Of a DNA stretch of 64,000 nucleotides, positions 34,336 through 42,669 are shown one piece after another. A program made the position numbers and the translations under genes. Each line of letters starts with the position of its first letter. Position 1 is the stretch's first letter. The notes beneath the pieces were generated by a model. The model had not been told where the DNA came from and made no database searches. It saw only the letters and a list, made by a program, of their open reading frames with translations. Origin of the DNA: an uncultured Ruminiclostridium sp. (GTDB taxonomy: Bacteria; Bacillota; Clostridia; Oscillospirales; Ruminococcaceae); NCBI GenBank assembly GCA_910579265.1, contig CAJTTE010000006.1, forward strand, positions 1-64,000, written 5' to 3'.

Positions 34336-35460
34336 TTATTCCTCGGCCTTTGTGTTTTTACCTATAAAGAAAGACAAGGCTCCTCCGGCTATCAGAGCCG
34401 CCGCGCCTACCGCAGTATGAACGTTAAGGCCGAAGCCCTCGGGAAGTATTGCGTAAAGCGATCCCGCGCACAAGCCCAAAATTGCACTGAACACCATAAG
34501 CCTGTATTTTTTAAGCAGCAGACGAATAAGCCTTGCACCCAGAACCAAGCCCAAAAGTATTCCGACCGCAGCGGGTATGAGTACCGCGAAATTAAAGTCT
34601 TTGACCGCACTTATCACCGTGGCATACGTACCGAGAAGGACCATTATGAACGAACCGCTTACTCCGGGTATTATCATGGCCACCGCCGCCGCAAATGAGG
34701 CAAGAGCTATGGTTATAATAAAAAACGGCGTTATTCTATAGCTGTATTTGGGTTCGAGGGTAAGACCGTCACCGGCGGATAAAGTAAACGAGACTTTTTC
34801 ACCGGCTTTAAGCTCTCCGCTTCCGTCGGGCACTATAACGGTATCGGGCGCTTTTCCGAAAAGCTTCCCTATGGTGCTTTCCCTCGCTTCTTTTATAACA
34901 TGACCGCTTATTATGTCCAAGTCAAGATCGCGGGCTTCGCCGTCCCACTCGGGTTCAAGCCACCAGCTTGTTATATCCTGACTGCTGTTGTTCTGAACGG
35001 TTACGGTAAGAACCGTTCCGTTGTTATCTCTTGCCGTTATTACGGGAAACGGATCGGCGGATCCTTTTTCCAGCACGGCAAGGCCTACCACGACCCCCAA
35101 TGCTACCAAAAACGGAACGGCACAAAAGGGACGAAACTTTTCTTTAACGGTTGCGTTGCGGATAATAAGAGGTATGCTCCCCAGTATCAGACCTATGAAA
35201 AACATATAGGTTTCCGTAGGGAATTTATCAAACAGAAGCGTGATAACATTAGAAAATCCCACGATACCGAAAGCGGCGCCTATTGCAAAAAAAATAAGGA
35301 ATCTCAGATTCTTCTTTATCTCTTTAATGTCCAGCGCAAGCGCTCCGCAGACCTTGTCGTAACAGCCGAAGGTTACCAGCATAGTGCCCCCGCTTACGCC
35401 GGGAATAATATTGGCTATTCCGAAAACCGCGCCGTATAAAATACCTAAAAGGTTTTTCAT
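34336..35460 (-). CDS. DUF368 polyprenyl-phosphate transporter with large extracytoplasmic insert
   Basis: A membrane protein of 374 residues in the DUF368 (PopT-like) family. Members recycle undecaprenyl phosphate across the membrane for wall synthesis. The two inverted halves each carry the hallmark IIPGVSGG (18-25) and IIPGVSGS (263-270). Between them, residues about 132-243 form a soluble insert with strands (GTVLTVTVQNNSSQDITSWW, KVSFTLSAGDG) that typical members of about 260-300 residues lack. I start at 35460 behind AAAGGAG rather than at 35475. It is downstream of the P-type ATPase gene in the same direction. Confidence 0.88.
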   Translation of the reverse strand: MKNLLGILYGAVFGIANIIPGVSGGTMLVTFGCYDKVCGALALDIKEIKKNLRFLIFFAIGAAFGIVGFSNVITLLFDKFPTETYMFFIGLILGSIPLIIRNATVKEKFRPFCAVPFLVALGVVVGLAVLEKGSADPFPVITARDNNGTVLTVTVQNNSSQDITSWWLEPEWDGEARDLDLDIISGHVIKEARESTIGKLFGKAPDTVIVPDGSGELKAGEKVSFTLSAGDGLTLEPKYSYRITPFFIITIALASFAAAVAMIIPGVSGSFIMVLLGTYATVISAVKDFNFAVLIPAAVGILLGLVLGARLIRLLLKKYRLMVFSAILGLCAGSLYAILPEGFGLNVHTAVGAAALIAGGALSFFIGKNTKAEE

Positions 35461-35539
35461 AGCCGCTCCTTTCATTTTTTGTTCTATTTATATTCCTTAT
35501 AGTTCCGGCGGCCGTCAGCGGCATCCGCCGTATTTTGCG

Positions 35540-37993
35540 TCATTTCGGAGAGTTAAAACGCTTAGCCACCTCAGGCCAGAATGTAAACAGCACCGTTATC
35601 AGCATGGCGATCAGAAGGACAAAAACGTTAGGCGCACCGAAGCCAAAGGCAGTATTCAGATACGGCGTGTAGATCAAAACCAGCGATATCAGAAAAAGTA
35701 TCCCCGTCTGCAGGGTCCCGGAAAAACCTTTTTTCTCCTTGACACAGGCAATGAAGGTCTTTTTTCTTGAGGTAAGAGTAAAGCCGGTCAGAATGGTGCC
35801 GAAAGTTGTCATCATAAGGAGCAGGGAACGATGTATCTCCGGCTCGAAATCCAATGTGAACAGATAAAAAAGCGTTACGGACAAGGCCATTGTCCCGCCT
35901 AAAATAAGAACCTTAAAAAAGAAATTCGTATTTATAACGCCTCTTCCGATAAAGCCGCTTGAAATAAAGTCGGATTTCAGATCGGCGGTATTTCCCAGGA
36001 ACATTGAGGCGGCAACAGGGAACAAAACACCCGCCAGAATAGTCGAAACAACAGGAGTAAATATATGCGTGCCTCCGGTCACCGCCGCAACCACCGCAAA
36101 TACCGCTATAGCTATATGCGCCGAAAGCATAAGTCCCAAAGCACTCTTAACGTTACGGTGTATCTGGCGGCTTTCCTTTACCGCTTCAGCAACAGCCAGG
36201 AAATTATCGTCGCTCATAAGCATGTCGCAGCTTTCACATGCGGCCGGGGACGCGTTTCCCGAAACGGATATACCTACGTCCGCCTCCTCAAGAAGCGCAA
36301 TATCTTCGGTATCCGTTCCCATAACGGCAACTATTTCACCCTGCTTTTTCAGCATCCTTATTATCTGAAGCCGTCTTGCCGGAGTCACGCGGGCGATGAT
36401 CCCCACCTTCGAAAGATCGGTCAGATCGTCAAGCTCCGCTCCGGTAACGGTCATATCCGAGGGAATCCCTATCTGCCTTCCTATTGCGGCGGCGGCATCC
36501 TCGTTATCCCCCGTTATCATTATGACTCTTACTCCGGCTTTAGAACAGGATCTGACGGCATAAGGCACGGTATCTCTCGTAGCGTTTTCCAAAGCGATAA
36601 GACCCATATACTCGTATCTGATATCGGAAAGATTTTCGGGAGCGGGAAATCCCTCGGGGAGAGCGGCAAACGCCACGGCCATCACCTGACGCCCCTGTTT
36701 TGCGTAGCTTAAACGCTTTTGCTGAATGTAATGAAGTTCATTTGGTTCAACGTTGCATAAAGCAAGTATTTCCTCCGGGCTTCCCTTAATGCAGAGAAGT
36801 CTCTGACCGCTTATTATCCAAAGGTTTCCCGCCATTTTGATATTCTCGGAAAACGGATAAACCGCCTCGCGGTCATTTGCGAACAAATCCTTTACATCCG
36901 TCCCGTTAAAAGCGGCATAAAGCAGTATGGCTTTCTCCGCAGGCTCGGTGGGAGCAGGCTCGCAGGCGAGCACGCACACGTTGGAAAACAAACGGCTGTT
37001 CTCGGCAAAAACATCGGCGACCTCAATATGGTTTTTGGTTATAGTGCCGGATTTCTCCACACAAATGCAGGTTATCGCACTTAAGGCTTCAACCGTTCCA
37101 ATGTTCTTAACAAGAGCGTGCCTTCGGTTCATGCGCGCCGCTCCGTCCAGATAAAAAAGCTTTATAAGCCTGTCCGCCTGTGCGGGAATAAAACACATCC
37201 CCAAAGATAAAACAGGCAGAACGATCTTCGTTATTACACCGCCGTATCCGTCAAGCTCCCCGGCGCCTATAATGCAAAGCAGAGACGACAAGAGCATCAC
37301 AACACACCCGGCAGCCATAATTATTTTCACGGGTGTCCTATATATCTTTTCGAATCTGGATTTTGACCGGTTTTCCTTGCGCTTTACAGCAGCGTCCTCA
37401 CCTGTGGCGAATACTCTCGCCACCAAGCTGCCCGATACCACTAACGTGTTTTTGTATATACAGGTGGATTTGGGGAGACTTTTACCGCCGTCAGCCCCGA
37501 CCTTTTTCATGACGGGCGACGGATCGCCCGTAAAAACAGACTCGTCCATGGTAAGATTATCCATATCCAGCAGGTGAGCGTCGGCGGGAACTCTTTCTCC
37601 CCCCTGCAATATTATTATGTCGTCCGGAACAAGATATTCTTTCCGCACCAGTGTTAATTCACCGTTTCTTACCACACGGAACTTCATACCGGAAATGCGC
37701 TTTATGGAGGATTCCTTCTCGTACAGCTTAAGCTGAATTATAACGTCCCCCACCGTAAGCATTACGGTCAAAAGAAGCATTACCGCTCCCGGAACATATT
37801 GCTCCGATAAAAAAAGCAGTATTACCGAAACAGCCTGAACAAAAAACGCAGGACGGAGGATCGCCTTCCCGAAGCTGTAAGGCGTTTCCTCCTCGGCCGC
37901 ATCTTCGTTCAAGCCGTACATTAAAAGCCGTTTCTCCGCTTCAGCCGATGTAAGTCCGCCGTATTCGGCTTTAAAATTCAAAATCTGTGACAT
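35540..37993 (-). CDS. P-type ATPase homologue lacking catalytic motifs
   Basis: A P2-type cation ATPase by length (817 residues) and fold, but its catalytic signatures are changed. The phosphorylation motif DKTGT reads EKSGT (Glu at residue 313). TGES of the actuator domain reads TGDP (155-158). The PEGL membrane motif is absent (CFIPAQAD), and GDGVND reads GTDTED. Nucleotide-domain features remain: KGSPEE, MITGDNEDAA and TPARRLQI. The membrane helices are kept. Either it is a regulatory pseudopump or it works by a modified mechanism. I start at 37993 (MSQILNF) with AAAGG upstream; a longer start lacks a ribosome site. Confidence 0.87.
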   Translation of the reverse strand: MSQILNFKAEYGGLTSAEAEKRLLMYGLNEDAAEEETPYSFGKAILRPAFFVQAVSVILLFLSEQYVPGAVMLLLTVMLTVGDVIIQLKLYEKESSIKRISGMKFRVVRNGELTLVRKEYLVPDDIIILQGGERVPADAHLLDMDNLTMDESVFTGDPSPVMKKVGADGGKSLPKSTCIYKNTLVVSGSLVARVFATGEDAAVKRKENRSKSRFEKIYRTPVKIIMAAGCVVMLLSSLLCIIGAGELDGYGGVITKIVLPVLSLGMCFIPAQADRLIKLFYLDGAARMNRRHALVKNIGTVEALSAITCICVEKSGTITKNHIEVADVFAENSRLFSNVCVLACEPAPTEPAEKAILLYAAFNGTDVKDLFANDREAVYPFSENIKMAGNLWIISGQRLLCIKGSPEEILALCNVEPNELHYIQQKRLSYAKQGRQVMAVAFAALPEGFPAPENLSDIRYEYMGLIALENATRDTVPYAVRSCSKAGVRVIMITGDNEDAAAAIGRQIGIPSDMTVTGAELDDLTDLSKVGIIARVTPARRLQIIRMLKKQGEIVAVMGTDTEDIALLEEADVGISVSGNASPAACESCDMLMSDDNFLAVAEAVKESRQIHRNVKSALGLMLSAHIAIAVFAVVAAVTGGTHIFTPVVSTILAGVLFPVAASMFLGNTADLKSDFISSGFIGRGVINTNFFFKVLILGGTMALSVTLFYLFTLDFEPEIHRSLLLMMTTFGTILTGFTLTSRKKTFIACVKEKKGFSGTLQTGILFLISLVLIYTPYLNTAFGFGAPNVFVLLIAMLITVLFTFWPEVAKRFNSPK

Positions 37994-38120
37994 TATACAA
38001 TATGTACCTTTCCAAAGAAGCATTGCCGCATACCGTATACGATGCCGTTTCCCGATCGCTGTTCCCAACGCATTTACGGTCGAGCCGCCGTCATAAATCC
38101 CATATGCGCTTTGTACTTAA

Positions 38121-38292
38121 GGCAACACCGCACAATGATCGCGTGTGAATCGTGCAGTCAGATTTTTTGTCAGCTTGCATAAATCCGACTCAGGAATACT
38201 GACGTACCATCAAGGAAATTTGTGTAAGATGACGGAAAATATGCAAGCAAGCCGCACGCAAAGCCGTCAGGCGGTCATTGTGCGGTATTGCC
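38121..38292 (+). mobile_element. MITE-1 copy 5 (172 bp, TTAA duplication)
   Basis: Begins GGCAACACCGCACAATGA and ends TCATTGTGCGGTATTGCC, flanked by TTAA at 38117-38120 and 38293-38296. Confidence 0.92.
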
Positions 38293-38330
38293 TTAAGTCT
38301 GAGTTTAATAAAGCAGCGATATGGGTCTAT

Positions 38331-38481
38331 AGGATGTCCGTAAATTCGCAGTTTGCATATTTCCGATAACTGCGGGCGGTTTGTGCGTAAAAACACTATG
38401 AATATCACAATATTTCTCCGCTTTTTCCTTGAAGCCGCGTTCAGCAAAAACATACGAAACCGCTTAGTTTTCAGATATGCC
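38331..38481. repeat. Degenerate family C element
   Basis: The right end CGCTTAGTTTTCAGATATGCC is clear. The left end GGATGTCCGTAAATTCGCAG is a poor match. The interior TCCGCTTTTTCCTTGAAG is shared with the other copies. Confidence 0.4.
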
Positions 38482-38693
38482 TTAATTTAAAACAGAAGCA
38501 CCGGTGTCACGGCATGGGATACAAATAAAGCTTATGCACAAAAACGGCATGCCTGCCAATATCATATCCCCAATAATACGGCTATACCTTTATATATTAT
38601 CTCACATTTCAATAAAAAAATCAATAGCGGAACGAGATTTTGATAAATCATAAAGGAATTTTAAAAAACGGGAAAACTAATTATAACGCCGCA

Positions 38694-38722
38694 TTGCATT
38701 TTTTGTCGGAAAATGCTATAAT
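38694..38722 (+). promoter_or_regulatory. Promoter of the VTC/DUF4956 pair
   Basis: TTGCAT (38694-38699), 17 bases, TATAAT (38717-38722). Confidence 0.65.
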
Positions 38723-39012
38723 CATAAACACGGTGCCGCGGTTATTCGCCGCTTCACCGGAACCGTTTTTTCGAAGCTCCGTGCGGCTGCGCATATACAG
38801 CTCTATGCCGCCGTGAAATCAGGTGGGCAAGCGAATTCCTACAATGTAACGAGACGTCGGTAAGATCTTGAACAGGAACGCCTTCGGCATCGGGATCAAA
38901 TAAAACGTAACATCCGGCAGGAAATTTCATGAAAAAGTGGGCAATGCGCATACCCGACTAAAAACTTTTTGGATTCAATAAACGATCGGCCGAAAAACCG
39001 GGAGGTGATGTA

Positions 39013-39741
39013 TTGAGCGGGGAAAAGAAATTCCGCCATGAGTTTAAATACATAATAAACAGCGGCTATTATCATATTCTGAGAGCCAGATTAAAAGCTG
39101 CCATGAAACCGGATCCGCACGGAAAAGACGGAGTTTACCGCATATCGAGCCTATACTTTGACGATGCTTTCAGAACCGCTTACAACGATAAGCTTATGGG
39201 GCTTGACGTCAGGAAAAAATACCGTATAAGATTCTACAACCTGTCCTCCTCATTTATGCGGCTCGAAGTCAAGGAAAAAAAGGGCGATATGGTCTGTAAA
39301 AGATCCGTACCGCTGAGCTTTGAGGAATACAAACACATTCTGTCCGGAAAAAGGGATTTTTTGCACACGGAAAAACCGGCAAATTCGGCGGCGGACGAAT
39401 TCTACGTTTCGGATAAGCTTACGGCCCTGTCTCCCGCAGTGCTTGTGGATTATGTGAGGGAAGCTTACATATGTCCGGCGGGCAACGTAAGAATAACCTT
39501 CGATATGGATCTCAAAACCTCCGCGCATCATGACATACTGGGGGAACGACCGGATTTTTATAACGTGTTCTGCAAAGGGGAGATCATATTGGAAATCAAG
39601 TATGACAGCTTTATGCCCATGTATATACAGGAGATGCTGTCAGGCATTCCTCTCAGCAGAGAGTCGGTCTCAAAATTTGTTTTATGCTCGGAAAAAACTT
39701 TGGAGGTATCAAAATGCAGCTTTTATCAAGCAATATCTTAG
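39013..39741 (+). CDS. VTC-domain polyphosphate polymerase-like protein
   Basis: A 242-residue protein of the VTC domain, a tunnel-fold enzyme that makes inorganic polyphosphate from ATP in the eukaryotic complex. The start RHEFKYII, then YRISSLYFDD, KYRIRFYN, RLEVKEKKGDMVCKR, LVDYVREAY, RITFDMDL and ILEIKYD give the alternating basic and acidic strands that line the tunnel. The start is a TTG with GGAGGTGATG upstream. Its end overlaps the DUF4956 gene by 28 bases. This two-gene pairing is widespread in bacteria; polymer synthesis plus export or anchoring is the usual proposal. Confidence 0.87.
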   Translation: MSGEKKFRHEFKYIINSGYYHILRARLKAAMKPDPHGKDGVYRISSLYFDDAFRTAYNDKLMGLDVRKKYRIRFYNLSSSFMRLEVKEKKGDMVCKRSVPLSFEEYKHILSGKRDFLHTEKPANSAADEFYVSDKLTALSPAVLVDYVREAYICPAGNVRITFDMDLKTSAHHDILGERPDFYNVFCKGEIILEIKYDSFMPMYIQEMLSGIPLSRESVSKFVLCSEKTLEVSKCSFYQAIS

Positions 39742-40397
39742 AAGACTTAGGCGCAAGCTTAGACCTGTCAGGTCAGCTCGCCAACCTGTCGCTTCCGCAT
39801 ATTCTGGTATGCATGGCAGCCGCAGCTCTATGCGGCGTTATAATCTATCTTGTATACCGTTTTTTCTACCGCGGCACCGTATACAGCGACAATTTCAACA
39901 TTCTCCTCATAATGATAACGGTTATCACATCCTTTATCATTATGACAATAAGCGCAAATATCGTGCTGTCATTAGGTATGGTGGGTGCATTGTCCATCGT
40001 CCGTTTTCGCTCGGCGGTCAAGGATCCGCTTGATATAGGCTTCTTGTTCTGGGGCATCGCGTCCGGGCTCACATGCGGAGCGGGACTGTATTTTGTCGCA
40101 TTTGTCGGTACGGTCATCACCGCTGTCGTATATATAATTATCCATTTCTGCAAGAAGGAAAAGAAAAGCTATCTTCTTATACTTCGCTATTCCGCGGAGG
40201 CGGAGGAGCAGGTCAATTCGCTTCTGAGCGGTATGAAATACAAGCTTAAAAGCAAGACCCTCACCGATTCCGATACCGAACTTACCATTGAAATCAAGAT
40301 AGTTAAAAACGATACTTCGGACGCCTCAAGATTCCGGACCGTTCAGGGCGTAACCGGAGTGACTCTCCTCGAATACAGCGGCGAATACATGAACTAA
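39714..40397 (+). CDS. DUF4956 membrane protein
   Basis: A 227-residue protein with three or four N-terminal helices (about 25-50, 62-85, 90-105, 120-145). They surround the conserved SLGMVGALSIVRFRSAVKDP, followed by a soluble C-terminal domain with paired strands (YLLILRYS, ELTIEIKIVKN, VTLLEYSGEY). This is the pattern of DUF4956, habitually encoded next to VTC-domain proteins. I start at 39714 because GGAGGTATC precedes it. The stop codon is part of the CTAA target site of MITE-1 copy 6, so the insertion spared the gene exactly. Confidence 0.87.
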   Translation: MQLLSSNILEDLGASLDLSGQLANLSLPHILVCMAAAALCGVIIYLVYRFFYRGTVYSDNFNILLIMITVITSFIIMTISANIVLSLGMVGALSIVRFRSAVKDPLDIGFLFWGIASGLTCGAGLYFVAFVGTVITAVVYIIIHFCKKEKKSYLLILRYSAEAEEQVNSLLSGMKYKLKSKTLTDSDTELTIEIKIVKNDTSDASRFRTVQGVTGVTLLEYSGEYMN

Positions 40398-40570
40398 GGC
40401 GATACCGCACAATGACCGTCTGACGGCTTTGCGTGCGGCTTGCTTGCATATTTCCCTTTGTCTTGCACAAATTCTACTTAAAATACGTCAGTATTCCTGC
40501 GTCGAATATTATGCAAGCTGACATAAAATCTGACTGCGCAATTCACACGCAATCATTGTGCAGTGTTGCC
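40398..40570 (-). mobile_element. MITE-1 copy 6 (173 bp, CTAA duplication)
   Basis: Begins GGCGATACCGCACAATGA and ends TCATTGTGCAGTGTTGCC, flanked by CTAA at 40394-40397 and 40571-40574. The left CTAA includes the DUF4956 stop codon. Confidence 0.9.
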
Positions 40571-41448
40571 CTAAATCCCATCTCAAATACAAGAAAAGCC
40601 GCGTAATTCCGCCAAATATATTGTTTATGGGAAAAAGCAGGGAAAACGGCTTACCCGGTATTTTACCAGCGAAAAAAGTCCGGTTCGCGCTTAATACCTG
40701 CAAAGCACGGCTTTTCGGAAAACCCGCAGCTTCCGCAAAAAAATGCTGCCCGAAGAAATTATGTTCGTATGGAGCTTAATAATGACGGGAGCATTGCTTA
40801 GCGTTTTTCCTGCGGATCTGACCGAATTTTTTACGTCCGGATATCGGTCAGACTCGGACCGGCTTACACGCGTAACCGGAAAATCGGCTTACAATCGTAA
40901 TTTTATTGAGTTATCCGGAAGGATAATGTTTTCTCCTTTCATAAACGCGTTTTTGTCGACGGAAAAACCGAGCGCTTTTATGATCTTAACGACTGCCAAA
41001 GGTAAATAATGAATAGTCAAGAGGCGCGTGCGCCTCTTGATTTTGTTTAAAGTAACGAAATTTTAAATTTCCGTAAAAAAATAAAGGAAAAACGCAAAAA
41101 TACGGGTATATATTTATAGACGCAAAAAATAGCATAGGCTGTCGAAAACTTAACGCATGGCATATAAATCGTAAAATGCCGCCAATAGATACAAATCAAA
41201 CAAAATTCATAAGCGGTTTCTGTTTAGCAAAACATGGCCGCCTCCGCTATATACGATAGCGAATCGAATCCTATCAAAAAATGTTTTTAAAAATTTTCAT
41301 TTTATGTCCCGGCATAACGGGCATAGTACAGACCGGCTTCAGGCTCTTCGGGGCGGCAGCGCCTTTTGACGGATCGAAAGCATATGTAAAAGTCACCGGA
41401 ATTTTGCATGAACAGCTTGATTTTTATTTTGTAAAGGTAGTGAATATA
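40571..41448. other. Gap before the dGTPase gene
   Basis: No gene is well supported. A frame at 40743-41009 of 88 codons ends just before a strong terminator, but it has no ribosome site and unconvincing composition. 41046-41448 is A/T-rich leader sequence. Confidence 0.45.
41017..41045 (+). terminator. Strong intrinsic terminator
   Basis: TCAAGAGGCGC (41017-41027) and GCGCCTCTTGA (41030-41040), then TTTTG. It probably ends the VTC/DUF4956 transcript after the MITE. Confidence 0.85.
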
Positions 41449-42444
41449 ATGCTTCCAAGAGAGGTTACAATAAAAAACGAAGAAATACTGCTGTCTGCGT
41501 ATGCCTGCAAAAGCGCCGATGCGGGAAAAAGGAACAGCGAAGAAGAGCCTTGTTCCGTCCGCACCGAATTTCAGAGGGACAGAGACCGAATCATACACTG
41601 CAACTCCTTCCGAAGGCTTAAGCATAAAACCCAGGTCTTTCTGATACCGAAATCCGATCATTACAGGACCAGACTGACCCATACCCTTGAGGTTTCCCAG
41701 ATCGCAAGAACGATCGCGCGGGCACTCAGGCTAAACGAGGATCTTACCGAGGCCATTGCGCTGGGACACGACCTGGGTCATACGCCCTTCGGACACGATG
41801 GTGAAAGAACGTTAAATTCACTCTTTTCCGGCGGTTTTAAACATTTCGAACAAAGCGTAAGAGTGGTCGAAGTAATAGAGCGTGACGGAAAGGGACTTAA
41901 CCTTACGCCACAGGTAAAAAACGGTATCCTTTGTCATACAAACAAAACCGCAGATACTCTGGAGGGCGTCGTTGTAAAGCTGTCGGACAAGATAGCCTAC
42001 ATAAATCACGATATCGAAGACGCAATCAGGGGCGGCGTGCTTAAGGAATCAGACCTTCCCAAGGAGGCTACGGATATTCTCGGACACGGCAAATCCCAGA
42101 GGATCACCACCCTCGTCAATTCGATAATTTCCAACAGTACCGGTATGCCTGAGGTAAAATACGACGACGAAACAAAAAAAGCTCACGATATACTAAGGGA
42201 ATTCATGTTTGAAAACGTTTATTATGCTCCCGTCACAAATTCGGAAAAGGGAAAGGCCTGTCATGTCGTAGAGCATTTGTATAAATATTACCTTGACAAC
42301 GTCAGTCAGATGCCGCGGCTTTATACGGACATCGCCCAAAGGGACGGAAAGGAACGCGCCGTTTGCGACTTTATTTCCTGTATGAGCGACGACTATGCGG
42401 TGGATCTTTTTAAGGAGCTGTTTATTCCGAAATCGTGGACGTGA
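41449..42444 (+). CDS. dgt: dGTP triphosphohydrolase
   Basis: An HD-domain enzyme of 331 residues that cleaves dGTP (or other dNTPs) to the nucleoside and triphosphate. The signature RRLKHKTQVF is followed by RTRLTHTLEVSQIAR (H78), GHDLGHTPFGHDGE (H107-D108) and, later, KLSDKIAYINHDIEDA, completing the metal site. The start at 41449 follows AAAGGTAGTG. It precedes dnaG and rpoD on the same strand. This order is common in Clostridia and links nucleotide-pool control to the replication/transcription operon. Confidence 0.95.
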   Translation: MLPREVTIKNEEILLSAYACKSADAGKRNSEEEPCSVRTEFQRDRDRIIHCNSFRRLKHKTQVFLIPKSDHYRTRLTHTLEVSQIARTIARALRLNEDLTEAIALGHDLGHTPFGHDGERTLNSLFSGGFKHFEQSVRVVEVIERDGKGLNLTPQVKNGILCHTNKTADTLEGVVVKLSDKIAYINHDIEDAIRGGVLKESDLPKEATDILGHGKSQRITTLVNSIISNSTGMPEVKYDDETKKAHDILREFMFENVYYAPVTNSEKGKACHVVEHLYKYYLDNVSQMPRLYTDIAQRDGKERAVCDFISCMSDDYAVDLFKELFIPKSWT

Positions 42445-42669
42445 CAATATAAAATCCCGGTGTTCCCGAATTGATAAAAAACAGAAATGTTTCAAAGGCA
42501 AAATGTGCATCCGGTTCCGACAAAAAATTGGTCAAAAACCGCAGGAAAACAAGATCTGCTCTTTACACGGATATTCAATAAAGTTCGCATACCCGACGGG
42601 AAGCTTCCGTCATAAAAGACGATACCGTAAACGAAGACACCTGCCGCAAAAAAGAAAGGAGTGTATATA

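Larger units (their letters stand above)
37994..39012. other. Gap with MITE-1 copy 5, a family C end and the VTC promoter
   Basis: It contains the MITE at 38121-38292 and a degenerate family C sequence (about 38331-38481). The promoter at 38694 is followed by a leader of roughly 285 bases with GCCGC-rich pairing potential but no gene. Confidence 0.55.

Noticed and set aside
38723..39012. Riboswitch or structured RNA in the VTC leader
   Set aside because: Some GC-rich pairing is possible, but no known conserved core was found.
40743..41009. 88-codon frame ending just before a terminator
   Set aside because: No ribosome site at any of its ATGs and no recognisable protein. The terminator is better explained as the end of the VTC/DUF4956 transcript.
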